In this document: piece by piece, positions 6,915 through 13,319 of the stretch
Layout: the number at the start of each line of letters is the position of its first letter
Numbering within the stretch: position 1 is the stretch's first letter
Assembly: GCA_027056525.1 (NCBI GenBank)
Contig: JALUKO010000405.1
Span: forward strand, 1-17,610
Direction of reading: 5' to 3'
DNA: 17,610 nucleotides
From: Helicobacteraceae bacterium
Lineage (GTDB): Bacteria > Campylobacterota > Campylobacteria > Campylobacterales > Sulfurimonadaceae
Program-made: the position numbers and the translations under genes
The notes under the pieces: model-generated
The model's input: the letters and a program-made list of their open reading frames with translations, nothing else
Databases searched by the model: none
Told to the model about the DNA's origin: nothing

Positions 6915-7927
6915 TACAGAAGTGTTCCTTTTTCCAATGGCATCGAAAGCTTAAGCACATCATATGTCATACGTGTTGCTCTTCTGCCTTTTGCCGTTCT
7001 CTCCAGGTAGCCGTTTGCTATGAGATAGGGTTCAAGTACATCTTCAACTGTTCCCTCATCTTCACTCAAAGCTGCTGCAATAGTGCTCAACCCCATAGCT
7101 CTACCGTTTGCTGATGCCAAAAGATGCAACAGGCGTAGATCCATCTCATCAAAACCATGGGAGTTTATGCCAAGTTCATCAAGAGCATACTTGGTTCTCT
7201 CATGGTGTATATGCTCCTCATTGGCAACCTCTGCAAAGTCTCTGACACGACGGAGTAAACGAAGTGCGATACGGGGTGTTCCTCTGCTTCGTTTTGCGAT
7301 CTCAATCGCTGCTTCATGAACGATCTCACGCTCAAGCTTTTTTGCCGCTTGAGCAATGATGCGCGCCAACTCTTCAGAAGTATAAAACTGCATCCTAAAA
7401 CTCATTCCAAATCTGTCACGTAAAGGGTTTGACAACATCCCTGCCCGTGTTGTCGCTCCTATGAGCGTAAAACGAGGCAAATCAATTTTCACAGTTTGAG
7501 CAGCAGGACCACTTCCAATGATAATATCTATGCGAAAATCCTCCATAGAGGAGTAAAGTATCTCTTCAACTGCAGGGGAAAGACGGTGAATCTCATCTAT
7601 GAAAAGGATATCACCCTCTTCAAGGTTTGTAAGTATCGCTGCAAGATCTCCACTTTTTTCTATCATCGGAGCAGCTGTCACTTTGATATTTGCATGCATC
7701 TCATTGGCAATAATCAGAGCAAGTGTTGTTTTTCCAAGTCCTGGAGGCCCGAAAAAAAGAACATGATCAAGGGCTTCTTCTCTTTTCTTGCTCGCTTCTA
7801 TGAACACTCCAAGATTTTTCTTGATCTGCTCTTGACCAATGTACTCGCTCCAGGCATCAGGACGCAGCGAAAGTTCACTGTTTTGATCTTCCATACTAAA
7901 AGTTTCTATATCAACTACCCTCTCCAT
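6914..7927 (-). CDS. ruvB: Holliday junction branch migration helicase RuvB
   Basis: AAA+ motor that, with RuvA, drives branch migration at Holliday junctions before RuvC cleavage. The 337-aa protein contains Walker A GPPGLGKTT at 60-68, Walker B ILFIDEIH at 107-114 (D111/E112), the sensor-1 region LIGATTRAG at 155-163, and the arginine finger R170 in LSNPLRDRFG. The RuvB-specific winged-helix domain closes the protein, with GYLERTAKGRRAT near the end. Length matches E. coli RuvB (336 aa). The ATG overlaps the panB stop by one base (TAATG), and the gene's own stop overlaps the perM start in the same manner. ruvA and ruvC are not in the window, consistent with dispersed ruv genes in this phylum. 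Confidence 0.97.
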   Translation of the reverse strand: MERVVDIETFSMEDQNSELSLRPDAWSEYIGQEQIKKNLGVFIEASKKREEALDHVLFFGPPGLGKTTLALIIANEMHANIKVTAAPMIEKSGDLAAILTNLEEGDILFIDEIHRLSPAVEEILYSSMEDFRIDIIIGSGPAAQTVKIDLPRFTLIGATTRAGMLSNPLRDRFGMSFRMQFYTSEELARIIAQAAKKLEREIVHEAAIEIAKRSRGTPRIALRLLRRVRDFAEVANEEHIHHERTKYALDELGINSHGFDEMDLRLLHLLASANGRAMGLSTIAAALSEDEGTVEDVLEPYLIANGYLERTAKGRRATRMTYDVLKLSMPLEKGTLL

Positions 7928-8718
7928 TAGTATGTATGTTCCTCTTTTGGAAACTCTTTACCCATAACCTCATCGGCGTAACTTTTAGCAGCTTCTTTTA
8001 CAAGCTTGGCTCCATCGAGATATTTTTTAACAAACTTTGGGGTAAATGCTTCATAAAATCCTAACATATCTGAAAAAACAAGCACCTGACCATCAACATC
8101 TGCTCCGGCACCTATGCCGATCACCGGAATCTCTACACTTTTTGTGATTTCAGCGGCAATATCCGCTTTAACACCCTCTACAACCATGCAAAATGCACCC
8201 GCACTCTCAATAGCCTGAGCATCTTTGATAAGTTGCACCGTCTCCGCTTCATTTTTACCTTTGACTTTATAGCCACCCTCACTTCTGTAAGCCTGTGGCA
8301 GTAAGCCTATATGACCACATACCGCTATGCCGTTTGATGTTAGATGTTGTACGATCTCTGCCTTATCTTCACCACCTTCTATCTTGACACAATCAGCCGG
8401 AGTTTCTTGAAAAACCCTTACGGCATTTCTCAAGGCATCCTCTTTGTTGGTGTATGTTCCAAAAGGCATATCGCATACTACAAAGCTATTTCGAGCACCG
8501 TTACATACGGCATTTGTGTGGTAGATCATCTGATCAAGTGTAATACTCAAAGTGTCGTTTTTACCACCAAAACTCATATTGAGGCTATCACCCACAAGGA
8601 TCATATCTGCACTCTCTTGTAAAAGCTTGGCAAACAGTGCATCGTACGCTGTTATCATCACCAGTGGCTTTACGCCCTTGGCATTTTTTATGGAAGTAAT
8701 AGTCAATTTTTTATTCAT
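7927..8718 (-). CDS. panB: 3-methyl-2-oxobutanoate hydroxymethyltransferase PanB
   Basis: First committed enzyme of pantothenate (vitamin B5) synthesis: transfers a hydroxymethyl group from methylene-THF to alpha-ketoisovalerate to give ketopantoate. It is a 263-aa (beta/alpha)8 barrel. Metal- and substrate-binding residues are visible as D44-S45 in LVGDSL, D83 in VVCDMPFG and E114 in KIEGG; the catalytic glutamate is E181 in VVEGV. GHIGLLPQ (135-142) and the GIGAGADVDGQVLV block (201-214) are also typical. I start at ATG 8716-8718, the usual MNKKLTI-type N-terminus, with AAAGAG about 9 bases upstream; the 20 additional upstream codons do not look like the family. It heads the panB-ruvB-perM chain. 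Confidence 0.95.
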   Translation of the reverse strand: MNKKLTITSIKNAKGVKPLVMITAYDALFAKLLQESADMILVGDSLNMSFGGKNDTLSITLDQMIYHTNAVCNGARNSFVVCDMPFGTYTNKEDALRNAVRVFQETPADCVKIEGGEDKAEIVQHLTSNGIAVCGHIGLLPQAYRSEGGYKVKGKNEAETVQLIKDAQAIESAGAFCMVVEGVKADIAAEITKSVEIPVIGIGAGADVDGQVLVFSDMLGFYEAFTPKFVKKYLDGAKLVKEAAKSYADEVMGKEFPKEEHTY

Positions 8719-8927
8719 TTTAAAACTCTTTGATTTAATAAAAAGCATTTTAACTAAAATTGCATAATAGTTTGTCAATAATACTTGTAAAACAATGACT
8801 TCTGTACGAAAATAGATTTTTCCCCTTTACATAACTATCTCAACTTTACTTCATATGATTGCAGGTGAGAGTCTGTATTTTATGGTAATTGAGTGTGTGA
8901 TTAAACACAAATAAATAGAAATATTGC

Positions 8928-8933
8928 TATAAT
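8928..8933 (+). promoter_or_regulatory. Promoter -10 for the Hpt-trpA transcript
   Basis: TTGCTATAAT: consensus TATAAT preceded by TG-n. The expected TSS is near 8940, giving a leader of about 20 bases with an AGGAG ribosome site at 8946-8950 ahead of the ATG at 8960. The rest of the divergent gap (8719-8927) holds the unresolved panB promoter and nothing else I can support. Confidence 0.6.
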
Positions 8934-8959
8934 CTTTGCCATATTAGGAGAGTTGTTTT

Positions 8960-9361
8960 ATGGGAATAAGAAGTGATTTAGATGCTAACTTCGATTTTGA
9001 AATAGTTGATGAATTTCTGGATCACTATTCTATCATGGTCGATAGTATGGAAGTGATGATTTTAGATCTATCGAAGCCAAATATGTATGAGAGAAGCGTC
9101 AATGAACTGTTTCGTGTCTTTCACAATATAAAATCTGCTTCAGGGTTTTTACAGATTCAGCCTATGACAAAACTTGCCGCCTTTGTAGAAGATGCGCTTG
9201 AGGAGCTTCGAAAGACTAACAAACCTGTCAATGAAGAAACGATCAGTTGGTTGCTCAATATCAGTGATATGTTTGCATCGTGGCAAGATGACCTTAGACT
9301 TGACAATGAAATCACTCACATAAAATTCTCTTTACTTAAATTACCTGACTTGGAAAAATAA
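8960..9361 (+). CDS. Stand-alone histidine phosphotransfer (Hpt/CheA P1-like) protein
   Basis: Soluble 133-aa protein that is a single Hpt domain. Such domains relay phosphoryl groups between receiver domains, or are phosphorylated by a kinase in trans. The motif VFHNIKSASGFL at 53-64 aligns with the HTxKGxxGxxG signature: H55 is the presumed phosphorylation site, K58 is present, and the usual Gly after Lys is Ser59. Downstream KLAAFVEDALEELRK (71-85) matches the next CheA-P1 helix. No kinase, receiver or membrane segment is present. The start has a good AGGAG 10 bases upstream. The stop codon abuts the trpA start, so the two are co-transcribed. Its partner kinase and receiver are unknown; chemotaxis is only a guess. 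Confidence 0.75.
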   Translation: MGIRSDLDANFDFEIVDEFLDHYSIMVDSMEVMILDLSKPNMYERSVNELFRVFHNIKSASGFLQIQPMTKLAAFVEDALEELRKTNKPVNEETISWLLNISDMFASWQDDLRLDNEITHIKFSLLKLPDLEK

Positions 9362-10102
9362 TTGAAAAATTTAGTAGCATATATAACTTCCGGATATCCG
9401 GAAAAATCTTTTACTGTTGATCTGGCTCTCTCGCTCGGTGAGAGTGGTGTAGATACTCTCGAACTTGGTGTTCCTTTTTCAGATCCTGTTGCAGATGGTC
9501 CACTTATAGAAAAAGCAAACCATAAGGCACTCGAACTTGGTTTCAAGTTTCAACACCTTTTAGATATATCCAAAGAGGTAGCACCAAATGTTGACACCCT
9601 GTGGATGGGATATTTTAACAGCTTTTACCAGCAAAATATGGACAAGCTTATCCCTTTTGCAAATGAGCTTGGAGTCAATGGTCTTATCATCCCCGATCTT
9701 CCACATGAAGAAGCATTTGCATATCAAGCACTCTTTGAGAGTAATAACATGTCAAACATCAGTTTTGTTGCTCCAACAGATAGTGAAAAACGGATCGAAG
9801 AAGTTGTCAAAGATGCAAAAAAATTCATCTATATGGTTGCGTATACCGGCATAACCGGTTCTGGGGTGAGTGAAGATCTACAACCTTTTTTGGCTTCTAT
9901 TAAAAAATACTCTCAAACACCTGTATATGTCGGCTTTGGAGTCAATGCAAAAACAGCAAAGAGCAAGGTTTTAGGTGCGGATGGTGTGATCGTTGGAAGT
10001 GCTTTTATAGATATACTTCTAAAAGAAGAGCTTTCATATGCTCAAAAAATATCGTACTGTAGTGAACTTGCTAAAGTGTTAAAAGAGGAAATAAATACTT
10101 AA
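9362..10102 (+). CDS. trpA: Tryptophan synthase alpha subunit TrpA
   Basis: Cleaves indole-3-glycerol phosphate to indole and glyceraldehyde-3-phosphate, passing indole to TrpB. This TIM-barrel protein is 246 aa. The catalytic pair is E34 and D45 in LELGVPFSDPVADG, with the same 11-residue spacing as E49/D60 in E. coli. LIIPDLPHEEAF, the phosphate loop AYTGITGSG, and GFGVNAK plus GADGVIVGSAFI near the end are also typical. The start is TTG immediately after the Hpt stop (TAA-TTG), and MKNLVAYITSGYP begins at the first barrel strand, so the protein lacks the roughly 15-residue N-terminal extension of E. coli TrpA (268 aa). No ATG gives a better N-terminus and no independent ribosome site is evident, so translation is likely coupled. 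trpB is not in the window. Confidence 0.94.
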   Translation: MKNLVAYITSGYPEKSFTVDLALSLGESGVDTLELGVPFSDPVADGPLIEKANHKALELGFKFQHLLDISKEVAPNVDTLWMGYFNSFYQQNMDKLIPFANELGVNGLIIPDLPHEEAFAYQALFESNNMSNISFVAPTDSEKRIEEVVKDAKKFIYMVAYTGITGSGVSEDLQPFLASIKKYSQTPVYVGFGVNAKTAKSKVLGADGVIVGSAFIDILLKEELSYAQKISYCSELAKVLKEEINT

Positions 10103-10110
10103 AAGAGGAT

Positions 10111-10129
10111 GAGCGGAAAAATTCCGCTC
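10111..10129. terminator. Hairpin terminator between convergent trpA and csp
   Basis: Perfect 8-bp stem GAGCGGAA (10111-10118) / TTCCGCTC (10122-10129) with an AAA loop. It lies 8 bases after the trpA stop and 8 bases beyond the csp stop. Neither side has an ideal T-tract: the minus-strand side continues CCTCTTTT, better suited to ending csp transcripts. Probably works in both directions. Confidence 0.7.
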
Positions 10130-10137
10130 TAGAAAAA

Positions 10138-10356
10138 TTACAGTGGTGTAACGTTTTCTGCTTGAGGACCTTTTTGACCTTCACCGATTGAGAAAGTTAC
10201 TTTTTGACCTTCATCTAAAGAAACACGACCATAACCTGGGTTGTTAATTTGACGGAAATGTACGAATACATCTTTTCCACCATTATCTTGTTCTATAAAA
10301 CCATAACCTTTTTCACTGTTGAACCATTTAACTGTTCCGTTAACTATATCTGCCAT
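10138..10356 (-). CDS. Cold-shock domain protein (CspA family)
   Basis: Small single-stranded nucleic acid binding protein of 72 aa, an OB-fold acting as an RNA chaperone. The start region NGTVKWFNSEKGYGFIE contains RNP1 (KGYGFIE, 16-22). RNP2 follows as VFVHF (30-34), and SLDEGQKVTF and GPQAENV close the domain. The loop after RNP2 reads RQINNPGYGRV rather than the E. coli SAIQ-type sequence. I take the ATG at 10354-10356, since AAGGT lies about 8 bases upstream and MADIVNGTVKWF is a normal Csp start; the ten codons before it do not belong to the domain. It stands alone, faces trpA across a shared hairpin, and has its own promoter about 50 bases upstream. Cold induction is plausible but not shown by sequence. 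Confidence 0.95.
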   Translation of the reverse strand: MADIVNGTVKWFNSEKGYGFIEQDNGGKDVFVHFRQINNPGYGRVSLDEGQKVTFSIGEGQKGPQAENVTPL

Positions 10357-10404
10357 TGCAATACCTTTTGTAATAAATACACCCAAAAAAATTAGGTGAC
10401 CGAA

Positions 10405-10427
10405 AATATAATATAAGAAGTTCTTCT
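10405..10427 (-). promoter_or_regulatory. csp promoter region with inverted repeat
   Basis: Overlapping AT-rich -10 candidates on the minus strand (TATTAT at 10408-10413, TATATT at 10405-10410), directly preceded by AGAAG-TT-CTTCT (10416-10427), a 5-2-5 inverted repeat in the -10/-35 spacer position that could be an operator. The leader between about 10398 and 10357 can fold ACCTAA with TTGGGT around a T5 loop. Confidence 0.4.
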
Positions 10428-10446
10428 ATTGGGGGCGATCGTACTG

Positions 10447-10503
10447 TTAACGTAGGTTACAATATAAAGCGAACCAAAGATGCAACTCTAAATCATCTTT
10501 CAT
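10447..10503 (-). other. Tiny reading frame of 18 codons behind a -10 box (leader peptide or relic)
   Basis: Minus-strand TATACT (10511-10516), seven bases, then ATG at 10501-10503 and the frame MKDDLELHLWFALYCNLR followed by TAA. The TATACT-N7-ATG spacing is the same as that of waaC and uvrB in this window, so it has the look of a genuine leaderless start. It is too short to judge, and I recognise no homologue. It may be the 5' stub of a lost gene or chance. Confidence 0.2.
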
Positions 10504-10612
10504 TAGCAGTAGTATATCTGAAATAAAAACGAAATACAAGGGCAAGTTACCAAAGAATGATTTTATCAAACCTAATTGTGTTAAATTGACACTAGATTTT
10601 TAGAACTAGCAT

Positions 10613-10699
10613 TTAAAAAAGTGGGGTATAGAGTTTTCTTAAGTCGTTTAGTAAATCTGTAAAAGTATTTGAAAGTTCGTTGTCAAGGGAGTTTTTGTA
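10613..10699 (-). pseudogene. Possible C-terminal relic of a gene next to the tRNA 3' end
   Basis: Immediately after the tRNA CCA end, one minus-strand frame is open for 28 codons and ends in TAA. Its composition is protein-like: SLDNELSNTFTDLL and then NDLRKLYTPLF, resembling an amphipathic helix at a protein C-terminus. There is no start codon or ribosome site outside the tRNA. It could be the tail of a gene cut off when sequence was gained or lost beside the tRNA, or simply a chance open frame. The rest of the csp-tRNA interval (10504-10612) shows nothing I can name. Confidence 0.2.
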
Positions 10700-10776
10700 T
10701 GGTGCGCCCAGAGCGATTCGAACGCCCGACCGCTGGTACCGCAAACCAGTGCTCTATCCAGCTGAGCTATGAGCGC
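10700..10776 (-). tRNA. tRNA-Arg, anticodon GCG
   Basis: A full 77-nt cloverleaf with encoded CCA (10700-10702) on the minus strand. The acceptor stem GCGCTCA pairs with TGGGCGC with discriminator A; the D stem is GCTC/GAGC; the anticodon stem CTGGT/ACCAG encloses loop TTGCGGT, giving anticodon GCG; and the T arm is GGGCG-TTCGAAT-CGCTC with one G-T pair. It would read CGC and CGU. Many bacteria read these codons with an ACG (inosine-modified) tRNA instead. No other tRNA lies beside it. Confidence 0.95.
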
Positions 10777-10804
10777 ACACCGTTCTCTTAATTGAGAGGA
10801 CGAA

Positions 10805-10810
10805 ATTATA
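10805..10810 (-). promoter_or_regulatory. tRNA-Arg promoter -10
   Basis: Minus-strand GAGTATAATTTC contains a consensus TATAAT, with the expected TSS about 20 bases upstream of the mature tRNA 5' end. It overlaps the 3' side of the ZapA-like gene's trailer, so the tRNA can be transcribed separately from that pair. Confidence 0.55.
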
Positions 10811-10831
10811 CTCATTTTAGCTTATAGTATT

Positions 10832-11062
10832 CTAAATTTTAGAAGTTTGCTCTAATTTTTTTAAGATTTCTTCTATTTTGTGCTCTTGTTCAAAAAGCTC
10901 ATGGCTTTTTCTCACATAAGCCTGCAATAAAAGTTTTAGGTCATTGTTTCCTTCGATATTGAAGTCTTTAGACATTTGATGCTCTAAAAAAAGAGCAAAG
11001 TCGCCATCTACATCGACATCAAATCTGCGACCACCTATATGTAAGCCTATTTTTTTACTCAT
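10832..11062 (-). CDS. Small ZapA-like protein (putative cell division accessory)
   Basis: A 76-aa protein, SKKIGLHIGGRRFDVDVDGD at the N-terminus followed by two predicted helices, the second rich in E/K (about 52-76) and suited to a coiled coil. The short beta-hairpin with a GRRF/Y element followed by helices is the layout of ZapA, which binds and bundles FtsZ at the Z ring. It is shorter than E. coli ZapA (109 aa), and the resemblance is structural-pattern level only. The ATG follows the upstream coiled-coil gene's stop by three bases, so the pair is one transcript. I would call it hypothetical with a ZapA-like pattern. Confidence 0.5.
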   Translation of the reverse strand: MSKKIGLHIGGRRFDVDVDGDFALFLEHQMSKDFNIEGNNDLKLLLQAYVRKSHELFEQEHKIEEILKKLEQTSKI

Positions 11063-11065
11063 ATG

Positions 11066-11296
11066 TTATTGACCTAAAATACTTTCAATTTTATCTACGA
11101 TCTCTTCTATCTCCATATCTTTAAGAACATTTTGCTCTGTGAGTTTTTCGATCTCCTGATCTTTTACCTCTTTTTCCGCTTTAAGTGTTACAAGCTCAGT
11201 TCTTAGCATCTCATTTTCACCTTTGAGTGCATGGTATTGTTGTAAAATCTGTGAAACTTTGTCACTTAATTTTTCTAAACTGCTTTGCGTATCCAT
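11066..11296 (-). CDS. Small coiled-coil protein (ZapB-like)
   Basis: A 76-aa protein that is almost wholly coiled coil: heptad-spaced Leu/Ile/Val across LSDKVSQILQQYHALKGENE and onward to the C-terminus, with high Glu/Lys and no Pro. Size and character match ZapB (81 aa in E. coli), which associates with ZapA at the Z ring. Coiled coils of this length are not diagnostic, so the ZapB suggestion leans on the ZapA-like gene three bases downstream. I start at the ATG of 11294-11296, with AGGA six bases upstream; a TTG one codon earlier is the alternative. A TAAAAT -10 on the minus strand (11328-11333) fits its promoter. Confidence 0.5.
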   Translation of the reverse strand: MDTQSSLEKLSDKVSQILQQYHALKGENEMLRTELVTLKAEKEVKDQEIEKLTEQNVLKDMEIEEIVDKIESILGQ

Positions 11297-11327
11297 CAAA
11301 AATCCTATTTATTTTTATATGGACATA

Positions 11328-11333
11328 ATTTTA
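11328..11333 (-). promoter_or_regulatory. Putative promoter of the ZapB-like/ZapA-like pair
   Basis: Minus-strand TAAAAT about 32 bases before the ATG at 11296; the leader contains the AGGA site. It lies in the 104-base gap after the DUF779 gene. No -35 is visible. Confidence 0.35.
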
Positions 11334-11391
11334 CCACAAAAACGATATATATATTTTTCATAAGAAAGAAATTGACTAAATGGGGAAAAGC

Positions 11392-11407
11392 AGACTAAAA
11401 CTAGTCT
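11392..11407 (-). terminator. Weak terminator hairpin at the DUF779 gene stop
   Basis: AGACTA / TAGTCT stem of 6 bp with a 4-nt loop that overlaps the TAG stop at 11401-11403. On the minus strand it is followed by GCTTTT. The short, AT-rich stem makes this weak. Confidence 0.35.
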
Positions 11408-11772
11408 ACTTCTATGGGTTCTAAATTTTTACACTCTTCATCACTAAAAAGTCTCGATACTGCTATAAAACGCAAACCAAGTGGAATCTCAAGCGAAAAA
11501 CTTGAACCCCTTCCCTCTACAACATCTACGGTGATATGGGTGTTTTTCATGTACTCAAACTGATCAGGCGACATATAAAACTCACAGCCGTGGATCTCTC
11601 CAAGCTTTACATCCCTGCTTCCAATCATAAAATCACCTACCTCAAAACACATAGGTGCTGAACCGTCACAACACCCGCCACTTTGATGAAAAAACAACTC
11701 TCCATGTTCCTCTCTGAGTTGGTCTATCACCTTATTGGCGGCTTCTGTAGAACTAACTCGCTGAGTTGCCAT
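11401..11772 (-). CDS. DUF779 family protein paired with aldehyde dehydrogenase
   Basis: A 123-aa soluble protein of the DUF779 family, function unknown. The family mark is HQSGGCCDGSAPMC at 29-42, with adjacent C34-C35 and a further C42, plus C63 in IHGCEFY; such a cysteine cluster could bind a metal or form a disulfide. The domain closes with FSLEIPLGLRFIAVSR at 92-107. From general knowledge, DUF779 genes very often sit beside aldehyde dehydrogenase or alcohol dehydrogenase genes, and here the ATG comes one base after the ALDH stop, so the two are translationally linked. A role in maturing, protecting or assisting the dehydrogenase is inference from that association. Confidence 0.85.
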   Translation of the reverse strand: MATQRVSSTEAANKVIDQLREEHGELFFHQSGGCCDGSAPMCFEVGDFMIGSRDVKLGEIHGCEFYMSPDQFEYMKNTHITVDVVEGRGSSFSLEIPLGLRFIAVSRLFSDEECKNLEPIEVD

Positions 11773-11773
11773 C

Positions 11774-13270
11774 TTAAAAGAAACCTAATGCATTTTGATC
11801 ATAAGATGTTAGTACATTTTTCGTATGACGATAGTTATTTAGCATCATCATATGTGTCTCTCTTCCGATACCAGACTTTTTATACCCACCAAATGAGGCA
11901 TGTGACGGATAAAGATGATAGCAGTTCGCCCAAACACGTCCAGCCTGAATACCTCGTGTAAATTTTTGCATTTGATGTACATCTCTCGTCCATATGCCTG
12001 CACCAAGCCCATAAATGGTATCGTTTGCAATCGCCAGTGCCTCATCTTCATCCTTAAATGTCGTTACACTCAAAACAGGTCCAAAGATCTCCTCTTGGAA
12101 GATTCTCATTTTGTTATCTCCTTTGAATATAGTTGGTTTTATAAAGCAACCATCAGGATAAAACTCGTTATCATACTTCTCACCGCCTATGAGAAGCTCA
12201 GCACCCTCCGCTTTTCCTATCTCTATATAATTGAGTATTTTTTCATACTGATCAGGTGATGCCTGTGCTCCCATCATAGTAGTAGGATCAAGCGGATCGC
12301 CCATCTTGATCGCTTCTACACGCTCTAAAACCCTCTTCATAAAAGGTTTATAGATACTCTCTTGTATAAGAGCGCGTGAAGGACATGTACACACCTCACC
12401 CTGGTTAAACGCAAACAGAACCAAGCCTTCAATAGCTTTGTCAAAAAAGGCATCATCTTTGTCCATAATACTTTCCATAAAGATATTTGGTGATTTACCG
12501 CCAAGTTCAAGTGTAACAGGAATAATGTTCTCAGAAGCATACTGCATAATTAGCTTCCCGGTTGTTGTTTCTCCCGTAAAGCCGATCTTTTTGATATCAG
12601 GGTGAAGCGCGAGCGGTTTTCCTGCTTCCGGACCAAAACCGTTAATGATGTTAATAACACCTGCCGGTACTATATCTTTGATCACTTCCATCATAAGCAT
12701 GATAGAAACAGGTGTTTGCTCTGCCGGTTTTAAAACAACACAGTTTCCTGCCGCCATAGCAGGTGCTAACTTCCAAGCAGCCATCAGAAGAGGAAAGTTC
12801 CAAGGGATGATCTGCCCTACAACCCCAAGAGGTTCGTGGATCTCTTGAGAAACAGTGTTTGCATCAAGATCACTCACGGTGCCCGACTCAGAACGGATAA
12901 CACTCGCGAAATATCTAAAGTGGTCTATTGCCAAAGGAAGGTCTGCCGCAAGTGTTTCACGAACAGCTTTTCCGTTATCCCATGATTCGGCAATTGCGAG
13001 CATCTCTAGGTTTTCTTCCATTTTATCTGCAATCTTATTTAAGATAGCACTTCTCTGTGCAACAGAAGTTTTTCCCCAGGTCTCAAACCCTTTCCATGCA
13101 GCATCAACAGCTAGTTGCACATCTTTTTTGTTGGACTGTGCTACTTTACACATCATTTGATTATCAATAGGAGAAAAAGCTTCAAAATATCTTCCATCCA
13201 CAGGTTCGATCCACTCTCCACCGATAAAATTTTCGTACTGCGCTTTAAACTCTGGTTTCTTGTATGACAT
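11774..13270 (-). CDS. NAD(P)-dependent aldehyde dehydrogenase, ExaC/AcoD-type
   Basis: Cytoplasmic enzyme oxidising an aldehyde, probably acetaldehyde or a similar short-chain compound, to the acid. The 498-aa protein has the whole ALDH catalytic set: WNFP at 157-160, K181 in VVLKPAEQTP, the cofactor loop GFTGETTTGK at 230-239, general base E255 in TLELGGKSPN, nucleophile C294 in FNQGEVCTCPSR with a second C296 beside it, and E394 in EEIFGPV. The FNQGEVCTCPSRAL block is like that of the ExaC and AcoD acetaldehyde dehydrogenases as I recall them. The ATG has AAGGAT seven bases upstream. DUF779 follows after one base, and the FIST kinase/response regulator pair is divergent across a 158-bp control region. 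The substrate is not proved by sequence. Confidence 0.93.
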   Translation of the reverse strand: MSYKKPEFKAQYENFIGGEWIEPVDGRYFEAFSPIDNQMMCKVAQSNKKDVQLAVDAAWKGFETWGKTSVAQRSAILNKIADKMEENLEMLAIAESWDNGKAVRETLAADLPLAIDHFRYFASVIRSESGTVSDLDANTVSQEIHEPLGVVGQIIPWNFPLLMAAWKLAPAMAAGNCVVLKPAEQTPVSIMLMMEVIKDIVPAGVINIINGFGPEAGKPLALHPDIKKIGFTGETTTGKLIMQYASENIIPVTLELGGKSPNIFMESIMDKDDAFFDKAIEGLVLFAFNQGEVCTCPSRALIQESIYKPFMKRVLERVEAIKMGDPLDPTTMMGAQASPDQYEKILNYIEIGKAEGAELLIGGEKYDNEFYPDGCFIKPTIFKGDNKMRIFQEEIFGPVLSVTTFKDEDEALAIANDTIYGLGAGIWTRDVHQMQKFTRGIQAGRVWANCYHLYPSHASFGGYKKSGIGRETHMMMLNNYRHTKNVLTSYDQNALGFF

Positions 13271-13303
13271 TGTTGCATCCTTTTTTTAAATTGTTCTACA
13301 TCT

Positions 13304-13309
13304 ATTGTA
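13304..13309 (-). promoter_or_regulatory. Putative ALDH-DUF779 promoter -10
   Basis: Minus-strand TACAAT, about 34 bases before the ALDH ATG, with the tandem GTAGCATT repeats lying over and just upstream of its -35 position. That placement suits an activator or repressor acting on this promoter. Confidence 0.4.
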
Positions 13310-13319
13310 ATGTTAAAAA

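Noticed and set aside
7496..7930. Plus-strand 144-codon frame opposite ruvB
   Set aside because: Antisense shadow of a fully conserved ruvB; Cys/Phe/Lys-rich composition and no family pattern.
8747..8778. TTGACA (minus strand, 8773-8778) with TAAAAT (8747-8752) as a panB promoter
   Set aside because: The spacer is 20 bases, too long for a standard promoter; the true panB promoter is unresolved.
8896..8911. TGTGA...ACACA resembling a CRP site upstream of the Hpt promoter
   Set aside because: The spacer between half-sites is 4 rather than 6 and the right half is not TCACA.
8855..8914. Short plus-strand frame of 19 codons upstream of the Hpt gene
   Set aside because: No ribosome site, it lies upstream of the predicted TSS at about 8940, and the composition is not convincing.
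10586..10614. Plus-strand TTGACA as a promoter for a small RNA between csp and the tRNA
   Set aside because: No -10 at a proper distance and no terminator or stable fold follows.
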